From CAZOHC01 sp964579845 (GTDB lineage: Bacteria; Patescibacteriota; Microgenomatia; Levybacterales; UBA12049): a stretch of 19,620 nt of DNA. A program made the position numbers and the translations under genes. The stretch is from assembly GCA_964579845.1 (NCBI GenBank), contig CAZOHC010000022.1:1-19620 (forward strand), in the 5' to 3' direction. A model generated the notes under the pieces. It was not told where the DNA came from, searched no databases, and saw only the letters and a program-made list of their open reading frames with translations. Position 1 is the stretch's first letter; each line of letters opens with the position of its first letter. Below are positions 7,172-14,041 of the stretch, piece after piece.

Positions 7172-8155
7172 TTAAATAATCGCTCCTTTCCCGATTGACA
7201 TAATGATCAATAGAATCACTAAGAAAAACATCAAATGATCGATATTGTGCGAAACGACCCGGATAATCTGTTTTCTCTCTATAATAATGATATCAACAAC
7301 CAGCACACCGATTAGAAATACTACCAGAAAGACCGTAAAATGCTTTGAGAAGGCATCTGAATCGATGAGTGGGCTACTTTGAATGGAAGCTACCATAAAC
7401 TCAGGAATCGTGATAGACGGGCTCACAACAGAGAGGGGAGGAGTCGGAGAGGGGATAATGGTCGGAAACGGCGTCGGCGATAACTGTGCAACAATGACAG
7501 AGGTAGGGGTTGCTTGAGGGATTAGCGTGGGAGTGGGCGTAGGTTCTGTTTTCGTATTGACAGCAAACGTGCTTGATTGTGTCGGTGAGCCTGTCATTTT
7601 CCGACCGAACTCCTGGACCACAAGAATAGTCTCATCTCCAGTCAGGTTACCGGTAATGACAGCAAATCCGACATCGTCGTAATTGGTTGAGAGAATATTC
7701 TCACGGTGCCCTGGGCTGCCCATCCATGCATTTACAACATCCGGAGCCGTGGAAAAACCACGTGCGAGATTTTCACCTGCATACATGTATTCATACCCGG
7801 AGTTTTTGATAAAAAACCAAGGCGTTGTTCCGTCAGGCGCATTATGCGCCCAATAATTTTTCGCCATCATATCTTGTGCTTTTTCGTATGCAGCTTGCGA
7901 TAATTGAGGATTCAGCTGGAGCGGTGGTAGACCTTGCTCAGCTCGCTTTGCATTTGTCTGCAAGAGTAGGTCGTCTTGGTTAAAATTCGCGGTGATACCT
8001 AAAATTGCTGAATGCTTCTCTTCCATCATCCCGATAAAAGAATTACCAAAGATGAGTACGAGAATCAGTACAAGGAGGCTTAGATGATGGAGTGCTTTTG
8101 CGCGATGGTTATTTGACTCTCTCGGGAAAATAAGGTGATGCAGGAATTCCCTCAT
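7172..8155 (-). CDS. Membrane-anchored CAP (SCP/PR-1) domain surface protein
   Basis: This 327-aa protein has a CAP domain at about 62-185 and three hydrophobic segments. The N-terminal segment is at 26-44, preceded by a basic stretch (SNNHRAKALHH). The CAP signatures are W102-A-H104, GENLARG with E128, and SPGHREN with H150, the cavity residues of the family. A Pro/Thr/Ser-rich linker at 190-250 (TPTPT repeats) follows. Two TM segments lie at about 273-292 and 308-323. The CAP domain should face outside. Bacterial CAP proteins (YkwD-like) are secreted or surface proteins of mostly unknown function. This gene heads the nucleotide-sugar operon, directly behind a good promoter. The ATG lies 8 nt after the -10 box with no Shine-Dalgarno, implying a leaderless start. 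Confidence 0.9.
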   Translation of the reverse strand: MREFLHHLIFPRESNNHRAKALHHLSLLVLILVLIFGNSFIGMMEEKHSAILGITANFNQDDLLLQTNAKRAEQGLPPLQLNPQLSQAAYEKAQDMMAKNYWAHNAPDGTTPWFFIKNSGYEYMYAGENLARGFSTAPDVVNAWMGSPGHRENILSTNYDDVGFAVITGNLTGDETILVVQEFGRKMTGSPTQSSTFAVNTKTEPTPTPTLIPQATPTSVIVAQLSPTPFPTIIPSPTPPLSVVSPSITIPEFMVASIQSSPLIDSDAFSKHFTVFLVVFLIGVLVVDIIIIERKQIIRVVSHNIDHLMFFLVILLIIMSIGKGAII

Positions 8156-8163
8156 ATAGATAA

Positions 8164-8192
8164 AGTATACTGAAGCCTGTTTATTTTGTCAC
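8164..8192 (-). promoter_or_regulatory. Promoter of the CAP/nucleotide-sugar operon
   Basis: On the minus strand, -35 GTGACA (8187-8192) and -10 TATACT (8164-8169) are separated by exactly 17 bp. Each matches the sigma-70 consensus at five of six positions. The -10 ends 8 nt before the ATG at 8155, so transcription should begin at or next to the start codon. This is the only good promoter seen ahead of the nine genes 8155 to 1009. Confidence 0.75.
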
Positions 8193-8258
8193 GATAGGGT
8201 TTTTATTAAGACTGTTATAAAGTAGTTTTTGATGTTCACCTGCTTTTCTATTCTTTGA

Positions 8259-8570
8259 TTAGGAATATATCGGTTGTACCAGCTCTCCAGGAATTCCATT
8301 ATTTATCGGAATCCTGAGTGACTGAGCGAGTGTATTCGCAATTGATACGCCGACACGCAGACCGGTAAATGAACCGGGACCCAGATTCACTTCAATATTC
8401 GTAAGGTTCTTAACAGTCAGACCATGTTTCTGTAACAATGTGTCAATGAGAGGAAGAACCTGTTGTGTCTGTCTGTTTCCTGCTGCAGTTACGATATCTT
8501 CCTTCCCATTCATACGCAGTCCTACGACTGTTTCGGTACTCTGAGATGTGTCAATGAGTAAAGTATACAT
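8259..8570 (-). CDS. tsaB: TsaB, unusually short (t6A synthesis)
   Basis: TsaB is the ASKHA-fold partner that binds TsaD in synthesis of the t6A base of ANN-decoding tRNAs. The 103-aa product matches the TsaB N-terminal half: LLIDTSQSTETVVGL, QTQQVLPLIDTLL, then the hallmark NLGPGSFTGLRVGVSIANTLAQ. Normal TsaB is about 200-230 aa, so the second subdomain is missing. The final residues LVQPIYS loosely resemble the C-terminal PVYLR-type tail of full TsaB, as if the middle had been removed. There is no room for the rest: the following 103 nt to the next gene hold a promoter and no matching frame. It follows tsaC and tsaE, which supports the identity. It could be a genuine minimal TsaB or a decayed one; the context favours functional. 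Confidence 0.85.
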   Translation of the reverse strand: MYTLLIDTSQSTETVVGLRMNGKEDIVTAAGNRQTQQVLPLIDTLLQKHGLTVKNLTNIEVNLGPGSFTGLRVGVSIANTLAQSLRIPINNGIPGELVQPIYS

Positions 8571-8579
8571 AACGTTTGA

Positions 8580-8585
8580 ATTATA
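8580..8585 (-). promoter_or_regulatory. Possible internal -10 box before tsaB
   Basis: TATAAT on the minus strand lies in the 15-nt gap between tsaC and tsaB and ends 9 nt before the tsaB ATG. No convincing -35 or TGn extension is visible, so this is only a candidate internal promoter. It fits the spacing seen at the leaderless starts elsewhere in the window. Confidence 0.3.
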
Positions 8586-9167
8586 CTAAAGATCAACAGT
8601 CACCGCCCCTTGCCTCACAATGACCCATGGCTCTTCCAGGCAGTTTATCACCGTTGACTCATTCCTGATCGTTGTCGTTCCCGGGACTACATAATCAACC
8701 AGATTCAGGAGTCGTGGATCGATGTCTGACATCTGATACGGTGTTTCTGCGCCTGAAAAATTGGCCGATGTACCGATCAGTGGAACCTCTAATTCATCAA
8801 TAAGTGTCAGAGGAATCTGGTGCGATGGGATTCGGCATCCGATACCTATACCTCCCCCTCTCACGAGTGCCGGTACTTTCTTGAGATGTGCCGGAAGAAT
8901 AATTGTTAATGCACCAGGCCAATACGCATCAATTAATGTTTCATTAACAGCAGACGGTATCTCCTGTACATATGATCTGACCATATCGACCGAGTTAAAA
9001 AGAACCGGCACAGCTTGTCGCGACGGACGATTTCTGAGAGAAAAGAGTTTCTCAACAGCCTGCTCATCATCCATCCTGCATCCGATCCCGAAGGCAGTAT
9101 CAGTCGGGAAGATTATAATTCCCCCTTCTCTCACCACGGTGACTGCTTCTTGTATAGAACTATTCAT
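8586..9167 (-). CDS. tsaC: Threonylcarbamoyl-AMP synthase (TsaC/YrdC)
   Basis: TsaC makes threonylcarbamoyl-AMP from threonine, bicarbonate and ATP, the first step of tRNA t6A37 formation. The 193-aa protein is a YrdC domain without the C-terminal Sua5 domain. GGIIIFPTDTAFGIGC at the N terminus corresponds to the usual GG-FPTDTVYGLG. LRNRPSRQAVPVLF is a variant of the KxR motif. YWPGALTIILP, GIGCRIPSH and the SxN signature GTSANFSG follow. The ATG at 9167 has no clear Shine-Dalgarno. The frame stays open for 20 codons upstream and encodes residues (YYGARRLDTH) that look like a normal YrdC lead-in but contain no ATG, GTG or TTG. Translation may therefore start upstream at an unusual codon. The gene lies between tsaE and tsaB. 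Confidence 0.92.
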   Translation of the reverse strand: MNSSIQEAVTVVREGGIIIFPTDTAFGIGCRMDDEQAVEKLFSLRNRPSRQAVPVLFNSVDMVRSYVQEIPSAVNETLIDAYWPGALTIILPAHLKKVPALVRGGGIGIGCRIPSHQIPLTLIDELEVPLIGTSANFSGAETPYQMSDIDPRLLNLVDYVVPGTTTIRNESTVINCLEEPWVIVRQGAVTVDL

Positions 9168-9214
9168 ATGTGTATCAAGTCTACGCGCTCCGTAATAATC
9201 CGAAGTATCTATGC

Positions 9215-9652
9215 TTACGAATGTTCAGAGATATTCTTTATCGTTATTTTCCGTTTATCCTCACCGACGTATTCAAAGTGAACATCAATTCTATCGTTCG
9301 GCAATAAGTTCCCGAGTTTTTCTGACCATTCTATAACCACGATATTTGTCGGATCTGAGAGTATTTCCGGAAGACCTATATCCTCGATCTCTTGTTCGGA
9401 TTGTAATCGATATAAGTCTACATGATAAAACTTATTATCCTGTAGGTCATACGTTCTCACGATGAGAAAGGTCGGCGAAGGTACCAACTTCTTGATCCCA
9501 AGCGCTTTCGCTACACCCTGAGTAAACGTTGTCTTTCCTCCCCCTAGATCTCCATACAGACATAAAACGCCACCTGTACGCACGTATTCTGCCGACTGTT
9601 CACCAAGTTGCCGTGTTTCATCACCATTCGTGGTAATCTTCTCTTCCATCAT
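9215..9652 (-). CDS. tsaE: TsaE, t6A-synthesis ATPase
   Basis: TsaE is the small P-loop ATPase that resets the TsaB-TsaD complex in t6A biosynthesis. The 145-aa protein has Walker A GDLGGGKTT at 34-42 (family consensus GDLGAGKTT), the switch-like SPTFLIVRTYD, YHVDLYRL, and the conserved IEWSEKL. Length is normal for the family. The start codon is the first of two consecutive ATGs (9652 and 9649). An extended -10 ends 6 nt upstream and there is no Shine-Dalgarno, so the mRNA is probably leaderless. It is first in a tsaE-tsaC-tsaB unit; the partner tsaD is not in the window. Confidence 0.95.
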   Translation of the reverse strand: MMEEKITTNGDETRQLGEQSAEYVRTGGVLCLYGDLGGGKTTFTQGVAKALGIKKLVPSPTFLIVRTYDLQDNKFYHVDLYRLQSEQEIEDIGLPEILSDPTNIVVIEWSEKLGNLLPNDRIDVHFEYVGEDKRKITIKNISEHS

Positions 9653-9658
9653 GTGGAG

Positions 9659-9667
9659 ATTATATCA
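9659..9667 (-). promoter_or_regulatory. Extended -10 promoter of tsaE-tsaC-tsaB
   Basis: TGATATAAT on the minus strand is a perfect extended -10 (TGn plus consensus TATAAT). The region 16-18 bp upstream has no good -35, as is common for extended -10 promoters. Only 6 nt (CTCCAC) separate it from the ATG at 9652, placing the predicted transcription start on the start codon. Confidence 0.7.
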
Positions 9668-9699
9668 AAAAGCAGGAGAAACGAAGAATGAGAGGCTCC

Positions 9700-10536
9700 T
9701 CATAGTCTTCCGTTTCGATACGCATGATAACCAAACCCCAGACAAGATAAGACAACGAGCATGCCCACCAGAATCATGATGACTGAAGGACTCACCGCAC
9801 GCAGCCCTTTTGTCTTTACCTGTGGGCTTGGTTGCACTTTCGTAGGTACAGGCGAATGTTGCCGTGTTCTGTCCACTAGAACAGCAGTCGGCACCTGATA
9901 ATCAACCGTAGGGGTAGGCTTTCTCGTCGTACTTCCTTGTACAGCTTGTAACGAAGGAGGGAGATCTGTTGGTTCTTTTGTCGGTGACTTCGTTGCTGTC
10001 GGTGATTTCGTTACGGTAGGTGTCGGTTTCGGAGTCTCAGTCGGAATAGGAGTCGAAGTCGGCGCAGGCGTTGCATTCACATTTTCTTCTCCTTTTGTTG
10101 CAGATAGAAATAATGCCCAATCATCTCCCCCATCGGTTGTGCGGGCTGCAATCTGATTCAGCCCAGGAGCATCAACGTCTTTATCCGGCAGATTTCCATA
10201 CACAACGTGATCCATTTCTTTTGTTTCATCATCTCGATCTACGAGTCGAATGATGTCACCATCTTTATTGAGAGTATTTCCCCAGGAGAAGAAAATATGT
10301 CCTTTCGGTGCAAGTATGCCGTTGAGCTCCAGACTATTGGTAGCCGTACCATCTCGCAACCTATACCCGGATAATGGCTCATCCTGATCACCGGTATTAT
10401 AGATTTCCACCCAATCATCAGCTGTTGACGATGAGAATTCATTTATGATGAGCTTTGCATGAGAAACCTGCGCATGTATGAGGAAGAAAAAACTTACGAG
10501 CGCTACTAGAAAAGAATTACGTATAAAAGTTGTCAC
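9700..10536 (-). CDS. Lamin-tail-domain protein, secreted and membrane-anchored
   Basis: This 278-aa protein has an N-terminal signal segment (about 5-27, ending near SHA). A lamin-tail (LTD) domain follows at about 28-145: LIINEFSSSTADDWVEIYNT, LSGYRLRDGT, LAPKGHIFFSWGNTLNKDGD and IIRLVDR are typical strands of this Ig-like fold. Next comes a long Pro/Thr-rich linker (155-245) and a C-terminal TM helix at about 252-271 with a short basic tail. The LTD should be displayed outside the cell. Bacterial LTD domains are found in secreted proteins and nucleases; here no enzymatic domain is seen, so a binding or spacer role is likely. The gene overlaps the preceding coiled-coil hydrolase gene by 4 nt and is last in the ftsEX operon, which links it by context to division or wall work. 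Confidence 0.85.
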   Translation of the reverse strand: MTTFIRNSFLVALVSFFFLIHAQVSHAKLIINEFSSSTADDWVEIYNTGDQDEPLSGYRLRDGTATNSLELNGILAPKGHIFFSWGNTLNKDGDIIRLVDRDDETKEMDHVVYGNLPDKDVDAPGLNQIAARTTDGGDDWALFLSATKGEENVNATPAPTSTPIPTETPKPTPTVTKSPTATKSPTKEPTDLPPSLQAVQGSTTRKPTPTVDYQVPTAVLVDRTRQHSPVPTKVQPSPQVKTKGLRAVSPSVIMILVGMLVVLSCLGFGYHAYRNGRL

Positions 10537-11759
10537 TTCAGGTAACCGTATTGGAATATCTGACCGGTAGAATAATAGTCTGAAAAGTTAAGGTCTGCCC
10601 CATTCCAGGGGTCATGCATGACGTAATTACCGTTTGAGCCGCTCTTTAACACGATGAAGTGAGTTCCGTATGGTCCTGCATTTAATCCGACAATAATCGG
10701 GCCGTTCGCAAGCCTATTATCCATAGCAGTCATATCTTTTCCTCCCGAGCTGAATTTTCCTCCGTTCCATGGAATTAACATCATGGCAGTATTAGAAAAG
10801 AAGAAACTTGATTCACGTGCAATATCAGCAGGAGTAATACTTTCACCCCGCTGCTTACGCAACATCGCTGTTGCCGTTACTAAACAACCGACCTGCCACA
10901 TTGACTCAGATGAAGAACCGATCCTATGATTTCCCCAGCGTTCATCCCGTTGATTAAAGTACCACCCGTCAGCACTACTCTGAGCGGGAATTGTCCCTGA
11001 ACCACCCTGTGAGCTGGCAAAGGACTTGAAGCTGGAGATTTGTGCCCGAGCTTCAGATAACAGTCGTTGATACCTTGCTTCATCATTCTTCGTCACACTC
11101 AGCAGTTGCTGTTTGCTCTGTTTTTCCTGATTTAACTGTTCTGTATATTCTTCTAATTGCGCTTTTAATGATTCTACTTTGGCTTTCTTGCTTTCAAAGA
11201 TTTCTTTTTGGTTCTGATAGTCCATCTTTGCTTGCTGCGTGTTCATGAGCAACTGCCTATCATGAGCCTGAACGAGTCGCAAATAATTCGCTCTCGTGAG
11301 ATAGCTCTCCATATTATCTGCAGCGAGGAGTACATGCATTTTGGGGATATTTCCCACCTGGTATGTCGCAATAATACGCGATAAAAGTGTCTTGGTTATT
11401 TTGTCCATTGATCCTTCAAGTGTTGAGACTTTACTCTCTGCGACCTCAATGTCTTCGCCCAGACTCTCTAATTCCTGTTTTGTAGAATTGATTTTAAATT
11501 CAGTCAGCTTCGTCTGATTGTCCATAACCGTAATCTGCGACTTTAATGTTTCACCCTGCTGCTGCAAACTACTGACTTTCTGTTGAAGTTCATTTATTCT
11601 CTCTTCAAGTTCTTTCCTCTGCGATTCTCTGGAGACAGTAGGCGTCGGAGATGAATCAGGAGTAGATGTCACCGTTGATTCTTGAGCTGAAACGCGGTTG
11701 AACACGACGAAAAAAGCAGCGAAAAAGAAAATAAAGATGAGATACGTTATTTTTTTCAT
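10533..11759 (-). CDS. Secreted coiled-coil protein with C39-like cysteine peptidase domain (FtsEX partner)
   Basis: This 408-aa protein starts with a signal peptide (about 1-25, VSAQ). A short Ser/Thr/Pro stretch follows, then long coiled coils (about 44-120 and 165-245). Between them is a segment (LLSRIIATYQVGNIPKMHVL, NYLRLVQAHDRQLL) like the hinge of EnvC and PcsB. The C-terminal domain (266-408) resembles peptidase C39-like proteins: WYFNQRDERWG, then GC292LVTATAML, later THFIVLKSG with H367 and MHDPWNG with D383 as the likely triad. Its gene starts 7 nt after ftsX, the usual place of the FtsEX-controlled wall hydrolase (EnvC with LytM, PcsB with CHAP). I infer an FtsEX-regulated peptidoglycan hydrolase with a different catalytic domain. 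A bacteriocin- or protein-type peptidase is the alternative. Confidence 0.85.
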   Translation of the reverse strand: MKKITYLIFIFFFAAFFVVFNRVSAQESTVTSTPDSSPTPTVSRESQRKELEERINELQQKVSSLQQQGETLKSQITVMDNQTKLTEFKINSTKQELESLGEDIEVAESKVSTLEGSMDKITKTLLSRIIATYQVGNIPKMHVLLAADNMESYLTRANYLRLVQAHDRQLLMNTQQAKMDYQNQKEIFESKKAKVESLKAQLEEYTEQLNQEKQSKQQLLSVTKNDEARYQRLLSEARAQISSFKSFASSQGGSGTIPAQSSADGWYFNQRDERWGNHRIGSSSESMWQVGCLVTATAMLRKQRGESITPADIARESSFFFSNTAMMLIPWNGGKFSSGGKDMTAMDNRLANGPIIVGLNAGPYGTHFIVLKSGSNGNYVMHDPWNGADLNFSDYYSTGQIFQYGYLK

Positions 11760-11766
11760 AAAGCTC

Positions 11767-12633
11767 TTATTTCAAGTATCTGAGTACTGCTAGAAAACTT
11801 GAGAAAATCCCGATAATCACTGCAACAATGATCTCAAAGGCCAGCAAGACGAAAAGATAGATCGGCGAGACAGTCAGCACAGGAATACTTCCGAAGAAGT
11901 CGCGCAGGACAGGCAGTGCGTAGAACATAACCGAAGTTGCGATCAGCCAACCGAGAAGCGCACCTATCACGCCATAGAATATTCCTTCCAACATAAACGG
12001 CCACCTGATATACCAGTTGGTTGCAGAGAGTAAGCGCATAATCTCAATTTCTTCTTTCTTTTGCGAAATCTTTATACCGATGATAATGATCATCAGAAAG
12101 ATTGAGTCCAAGGCTAGAACAAAGATAATGACAAGCCCTAGTTTACGTAGAGCATCGGTCCATCGAATTACGTTTGAAACAATGTCTTGGGGATATAAGA
12201 CTTGTTCGATAATCGGTGAACGCTTCAAGACATCTGAGATGCTCGAAAGGTCATTGATATTCACGGCTGAGATCTCAAACGATGCCGGAAGGATCCCCTC
12301 CGTTACTAAGTCTGTTAAGAGAGGATCACTTTTATTCTGCTCCCTATAAATTGCTAGCGCTTCAGCTTTTGAGACAAATCGCAGCTCCGCTACCTGTCCG
12401 CTGTTTTTCAAATCCTGACCGAGTGCGTCAATTTCAGCTTGTGTCGCTTCGTCTTTAAAGAAAGCCGTCACTTGGGGCTGTGACTCGAAATAATTGATAA
12501 TTCTCGCCGAACCGTAAATAACAAAAGTAAAGAGAGAGATGACCACGAAGGTCTGCGTCATGATAAATATCGCTGCCAGTGCCTGGTAAGGGGTTCTGCG
12601 CATGTATTTCCAGGTACTACTCCATGCTTTCAT
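11767..12633 (-). CDS. ftsX: Cell division protein FtsX
   Basis: FtsX is the membrane subunit of the ABC-type FtsEX complex, which transmits ATP hydrolysis in the cytoplasm to peptidoglycan hydrolases outside. The 288-aa protein has the expected layout. A short cytoplasmic N terminus (WSSTWKYMRRTPYQAL) is followed by TM1 at about 19-41. An extracellular domain spans about 48-160 and includes FFKDEATQAEI and SKAEALAIYREQ. Three TMs then lie at about 165-188, 214-238 and 258-284. The loop KKEEIEIMRLLSATNWYIRWPFMLEGIFYG between TM2 and TM3 is the classic FtsX signature. The start overlaps the ftsE stop by 4 nt and the putative hydrolase gene follows after 7 nt. Confidence 0.95.
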   Translation of the reverse strand: MKAWSSTWKYMRRTPYQALAAIFIMTQTFVVISLFTFVIYGSARIINYFESQPQVTAFFKDEATQAEIDALGQDLKNSGQVAELRFVSKAEALAIYREQNKSDPLLTDLVTEGILPASFEISAVNINDLSSISDVLKRSPIIEQVLYPQDIVSNVIRWTDALRKLGLVIIFVLALDSIFLMIIIIGIKISQKKEEIEIMRLLSATNWYIRWPFMLEGIFYGVIGALLGWLIATSVMFYALPVLRDFFGSIPVLTVSPIYLFVLLAFEIIVAVIIGIFSSFLAVLRYLK

Positions 12634-13463
12634 TTCTTTTCTTCCTCCTTTTCATGCTTCGCATCTTTTTTATGCTCGTGCGTTTCTTCATTCTCTTTCT
12701 TTTCTTTTTTTGCTTCTTTTTCAGGGCTTTGGGTATGCTTTTCAGCAGAGTCAGACTTTTCTTTCACGGAAGATTCGCTTTTATTAGATGCTTCGGTACT
12801 GTTTTTTTTATCATCCTTAATCAATTTACCGCGATCCAGGGCGATAACTCTTTTTAAGAGACTGTTTACGATATCTGTATTATGCGTTGCCATAACGACA
12901 GTCGTTCCTGATTTGTTGATGTCCTGCAGAAGCTTAACGATTTCCCATGATGTGGCGGTATCCAAATTTCCTGTAGGCTCATCAGCAAGAAGTATCTCCG
13001 GTGAGAAAACTAGTGCACGGGCAATCGCGGCTCGCTGAAGTTCTCCTCCTGAGAGTTGAATCGGAAACTTATCACGGTGATCGATAATACCAACCTGTTC
13101 CAGAATCTCATCAATCTTTCGGATAGCTTCATTGTGTTGTACACCTGAAACTTCAAGCGGTAAAAGGATATTTTCTTTAATCGTACGATCCATCAGCATC
13201 TTCAGATCCTGAAAAACCACACCGATTTTCCGTCTGAGGTGAGGAATTTTACTGTCGGGAAGTTTTGTTACCTCCCAATCATTCACGATGATAGAACCGT
13301 CTGTCGGAAGTGTATCCCGTATTAACAGCCTCAGTAAGGTAGTTTTTCCTGACCCGGACTGTCCGGTAAGAAAAACAAACTCACCCTTATCAATAAAGAG
13401 TGTGACATCCTCAATACCTGAACCGGTACCGTATCTTTTGGTGACATTTTCCAATCGTATCAT
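12630..13463 (-). CDS. ftsE: Cell division ATP-binding protein FtsE with charged C-terminal tail
   Basis: FtsE is the ABC ATPase of FtsEX. All ABC motifs are present: Walker A GQSGSGKT at 34-41, Q-loop Q85, signature LSGGE at 137-141, Walker B EILLADE around 156-162, D-loop and H-loop H194. FtsE-typical strings include RRKIGVVFQDLKML and GNLDTATSWEIVKLL. The ABC domain ends near residue 216. Usual FtsE stops there, at about 220-230 aa, but this one continues to 277 with a low-complexity tail very rich in Lys, Glu and Ser, with some His. The tail is predicted to be disordered and cytoplasmic; its role is unknown. FtsX follows with an ATGA overlap. Confidence 0.95.
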   Translation of the reverse strand: MIRLENVTKRYGTGSGIEDVTLFIDKGEFVFLTGQSGSGKTTLLRLLIRDTLPTDGSIIVNDWEVTKLPDSKIPHLRRKIGVVFQDLKMLMDRTIKENILLPLEVSGVQHNEAIRKIDEILEQVGIIDHRDKFPIQLSGGELQRAAIARALVFSPEILLADEPTGNLDTATSWEIVKLLQDINKSGTTVVMATHNTDIVNSLLKRVIALDRGKLIKDDKKNSTEASNKSESSVKEKSDSAEKHTQSPEKEAKKEKKENEETHEHKKDAKHEKEEEKK

Positions 13464-13467
13464 AGAA

Positions 13468-13480
13468 ATTATACGTTATA
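13468..13480 (-). promoter_or_regulatory. Candidate -10 boxes ahead of ftsE
   Basis: Two overlapping-phase -10-like hexamers precede the ftsE ATG (13463): TATAAC (13475-13480, 11 nt away) and TATAAT (13468-13473, 4 nt away). No good -35 or TGn extension is visible. Either would give a leader of only a few nt, or none, and there is no Shine-Dalgarno. This is the only promoter-like signal in the 88-nt gap ahead of the ftsE operon. Confidence 0.4.
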
Positions 13481-13551
13481 GGTGGCTAGTAAAAAATCAA
13501 AAGTGAAAGAAAAAGAGATAAGAGAAAGTATCAGTCACTTTTGCATGTTAC

Positions 13552-14034
13552 TTAGTCCAATACTTCAACTTTCCCGACATCCATTAACCACCCGACATTT
13601 TGAGCTTTTTGCGTTGCTCCCCAAACCTTTACTTTTCTTCCCTCGAACTGAGAGAGATCTACCAGCGATGATGTCATGTAGACGTTCTGACTTTCGCCTC
13701 CCGGACGAATCAAGTGATGTGACCCTTCACCGTTCACACCACCCTCAGACACCTCTCCTTCTGCAGTATCGGAGAATGTTGCTGAGTCTCCGTCACCATA
13801 TGTCTTTCCTTTTTCTATGTTTGAGGATTTTGTAACTTTATCAAGTGATTCAATTCCCGTATCACCGCCGTTTCTCGCCAAATAATAACCGGTTCCGACA
13901 CCCAATAACGAAGCAACGATGACAAAAATCAGGAGCTTAGATGTGAAAAATGAAGCGGAGGATTTTCCTTCACCAAACGAGTGCATCACTGACTCTTTAC
14001 GGTCTTTTTTTTCGGTAGGAGTGGACTCAGGCAT
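13552..14034 (-). CDS. Uncharacterised single-TM protein with C-terminal beta-rich domain
   Basis: The 160-aa product has a charged cytoplasmic N terminus (about 1-30), one TM helix at about 33-52 (KLLIFVIVASLLGVGTGYYL) and a Gly/Ser/Asp-rich linker. The extracytoplasmic C-terminal domain (about 105-160) contains TSSLVDLSQFEGRKVKVWG and GWLMDVGKVEVLD. That ending looks like a small OB- or barrel-like fold (GKKVKVWG type), but I cannot name a family. The start is set at the ATG at 14034. A longer frame exists to a TTG at 14070, but that TTG coincides with the -35 box TTGCCA and the extra residues are not needed. The gene appears to be a single-gene unit with its own promoter. Confidence 0.75.
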   Translation of the reverse strand: MPESTPTEKKDRKESVMHSFGEGKSSASFFTSKLLIFVIVASLLGVGTGYYLARNGGDTGIESLDKVTKSSNIEKGKTYGDGDSATFSDTAEGEVSEGGVNGEGSHHLIRPGGESQNVYMTSSLVDLSQFEGRKVKVWGATQKAQNVGWLMDVGKVEVLD

Positions 14035-14041
14035 TACCATA

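Noticed and set aside
8156..8258. Remainder of tsaB lost by frameshift
   Set aside because: The 103 nt after the tsaB stop hold no matching coding frame and contain the CAP operon promoter.
9015..9281. Plus-strand open frames across tsaC/tsaE and other shadow frames such as 12579-12857
   Set aside because: They overlap well-supported genes on the opposite strand, have no family features, and their composition reflects the antisense of low-complexity or conserved genes.
9669..9698. Possible terminator between the LTD gene and tsaE
   Set aside because: Only a 5-bp AGGAG/CTCCT stem with a long loop precedes a run of five T; not convincing.
13491..13542. Terminator-like hairpin after the single-TM protein gene
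   Set aside because: AAAAGTGA/TCACTTTT arms and a T-run are present, but the stem is AT-rich, the loop is 28 nt and two bases separate stem and T-run, so it is too weak to call.
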